Shown here: in pieces, positions 62,269 to 64,000 of the stretch
Layout of the letters: every line of letters begins with the position of its first letter
How positions within the stretch are numbered: position 1 is the stretch's first letter
DNA from: Serpula lacrymans var. lacrymans S7.9
Lineage: Eukaryota > Basidiomycota > Agaricomycetes > Boletales > Serpulaceae
Assembly: GCF_000218685.1 (NCBI RefSeq)
Contig: NW_006763298.1
Coordinates: 1,770,869 to 1,834,868 of the forward strand
DNA length: 64,000 nucleotides
Direction: 5' to 3'
The notes under the pieces: model-generated
Database searches by the model: none
What the model was told of the DNA's origin: nothing
Seen by the model: the letters and a program-made list of their open reading frames with translations, nothing else
Made by a program: the position numbers and the translations under genes

Positions 62269-64000
62269 ATGGCAAAATGCAACATAGATGCAATTCAAAA
62301 GGACGCGATTGCATTCGAGAGTCAGCCTGAAGATGTGTTAAGCCAGGAAAAAGAACTGGATTCGGAGGTCGCACACAGCGGCATAGAAACCCCCACAGAC
62401 AAAGTCATACATGGCGCAGAAGAAATCACTCGGGTTGTAAGTTCCTATGCTTTATGATTTGCGCAGCGTCGCATTGACTGTTTCCTCCCAACTAGATCAT
62501 ATCTCCGGATGACCAACCTCATCTTCCCACTCTCACCTTTCGTTTTTGGGTCCTTGGTATCGGTTTATCGATTTTCGGTCAGTTCGTGTCCCATCTACAA
62601 CTCTTTATCGCTGACATAATGCTCATCAATCTCTTCAGGTTCGGTCCTCTCAGAGATCTACTTCTGGAAACCTCAGAACGCAACCGTCAGCAACCTCTTC
62701 CAGCTCATTGTTGCATATGTTCTCGGGAATGCAGTCAGTCGAGCATTTTGCGCTTCCCTATATACTTACATACTTATATAGTCCCCTATCCTATAGATGC
62801 ACTATGTTATGCCTTCCAAAGGTATCTGGCGGTATCTCAACCCAGGGCCATTTAACATAAAGGAGCATACTTGCATCACCATGATGGCTTCCACCGCTTC
62901 TTCTTCCGCTTTCGCCATCGGCGTCATTGCCACCCTCGATCTCTTCTATAACATAAAGCTCAACCCCGCTGCCGCAATTTTCCAGAGCTTCGCCTCGCAG
63001 GTATGTGCACAGACGATATGTTGCATCTATTGCGGTCTGTCTTATTACGTTTACATATAGCTCATTGGATATGGATTTGCGGGAATATTGCGATCACTTT
63101 TGGTCTGGCCGACTTATGCCCTTCATCCAGCCAATATACCTTTGATATCCCTTCTTCAATCGATGCACTTTGATGGCCTGCTAAACAAAAAGAAAATGCA
63201 ATACTTCTGGATCGGTAAATTCTAATAATCGCTTTACTCCTTGTTCCCTTCACCACTCACCCCACCCTGCTTCTCACAGTGTTTACATGTATCTTCATCT
63301 GGGTAAGAATATCAGTCTCTTTCTCCATTCCTTCCCACTTATTTTTCTGTCCTGCCGTTCAGGAAATAGTTCCTACTTGGATTTTCCCCCTCCTTACATC
63401 CTTTTCCGTCATTTGTCTTGCCGATACCGGTCAGCACACTGTTGTTCGCAATCTTTTCGGTGCAGGTTCCTCAAATGAAGGACTGGGCCTCTTTTCTTTC
63501 GGGTTTGATTGGATGCTTATAACCCAGGCCTTCCCGCTCTACTGGCCACTTCAGACGCAGGTGTCCTCTTGGGTTGGAATAGCTTTGTGTTACATACTTT
63601 TGAGTATGTCCTCTCGCATTCTATTCCCTCTCTAGCATGAAGATCTAGATGACTCATGTTTGATACCTGTGCTTCTGCTTTGTAGTGGGCTGCTATTATG
63701 GCGACGTGTTTGAAGGCAAGTCAAGAGGCCTCCCATTTCTGTCAGCATCGTTATTTAGTGGAAACGGTTCGCTGTATGACCAAAGCGCTATCCTTACACC
63801 CGCTAACCAGCTCGACGCTGTAAAGTTCGCCGAGATTGGCCCTCCGTGAGTTCCCTCTCCTCTTGTGTCACCCTGTTTCCTGACGTGGTATTTCGCTACT
63901 ACAGCTACATGACGACAACGTATGCAATCTCTCTCCTTACAGCTTACGCCGCCTTGGGTGCTGCCTTTTCGCATGTCCTGCTGTGGCATTGGAAAGAGTT
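62269..64000 (+). CDS. OPT-family oligopeptide transporter (partial, 5' part)
   Basis: This is the N-terminal part of a proton-coupled oligopeptide transporter, which imports small peptides or glutathione-like compounds across the plasma membrane. After a charged N-terminus starting MAKCNIDAIQKD come helices with FRFWVLGIGLSIFG, NATVSNLFQLIVAYVLGNA, YLNPGPFNIKEHTCITMMAS, QLIGYGFAGILRSLLVWPT, EIVPTWIFPLLTSFSVICL and LGLFSFGFDWMLITQ. NPGPFNIKEH is a family signature. At least eight short introns are present. The reading frame is intact to the right edge, ending around LLWHWKE, so roughly the first half is seen. It borders the transposon block on its left. Confidence 0.9.

Overview
The window is nuclear DNA of a filamentous basidiomycete, most likely an Agaricomycete. 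Genes are split by many 50-60 nt GT-AG introns. There is a spermidine synthase/saccharopine reductase fusion of the basidiomycete type, a BTB protein of a family common in mushrooms, and a KDZ-type transposon remnant whose conserved block is typical of Agaricomycetes. I saw no rRNA, tRNA, CRISPR array or bacterial-style operon. Gene models were built by eye from reading frames and splice signals, so exon edges carry some uncertainty.

Layout. 1-4.6 kb: the beta subunit of protein farnesyltransferase (cut by the left edge) and the SPE3-LYS9-like fusion. 6.1-8.7 kb: an HMG-box transcription factor and a small four-exon gene for a helical protein. 8.7-11.7 kb: gene-poor. 11.7-26.6 kb: a candidate secondary-metabolite locus with a quinate-permease-like MFS transporter, two paralogous aldo-keto reductases and two paralogous one-module nonribosomal peptide synthetases. 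Both synthetases have the order adenylation - N-methyltransferase (inside the A domain) - thiolation - condensation. 27-28.3 kb: a TatD-type metal-dependent hydrolase. 29.4-45.4 kb: housekeeping genes (a Byr4/Bfa1-like protein, PCNA with a roughly 100-residue acidic insertion, a BTB protein, a 53-residue basic protein, a DUF300/TMEM184 membrane protein, and a serine-rich single-pass membrane protein). 45.9-52.9 kb: a very large PARP6/8-like protein fused to a C-terminal ubiquitin-conjugating domain, divergent from a magnesium-dependent phosphatase-1. 53.6-61.1 kb: transposon debris with three solo LTRs of one family, each with its own perfect 5-bp target duplication, plus degenerate transposon-linked genes. 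62.3-64 kb: the start of an OPT oligopeptide transporter, cut by the right edge.

The most interesting part is 14.2-26.6 kb. A synthetase/reductase pair has been duplicated in place, with the five-exon structure conserved in the synthetases. The copies differ at active-site positions: the first condensation domain has Gln where the catalytic His is expected, the second keeps that His but has DE for DG, and the adenylation core and pocket residues also differ. Both reductase promoters carry the same 14-bp element in the same orientation. This looks like a small N-methylating peptide pathway in which the copies have begun to divide or lose functions. The product cannot be read from the sequence.
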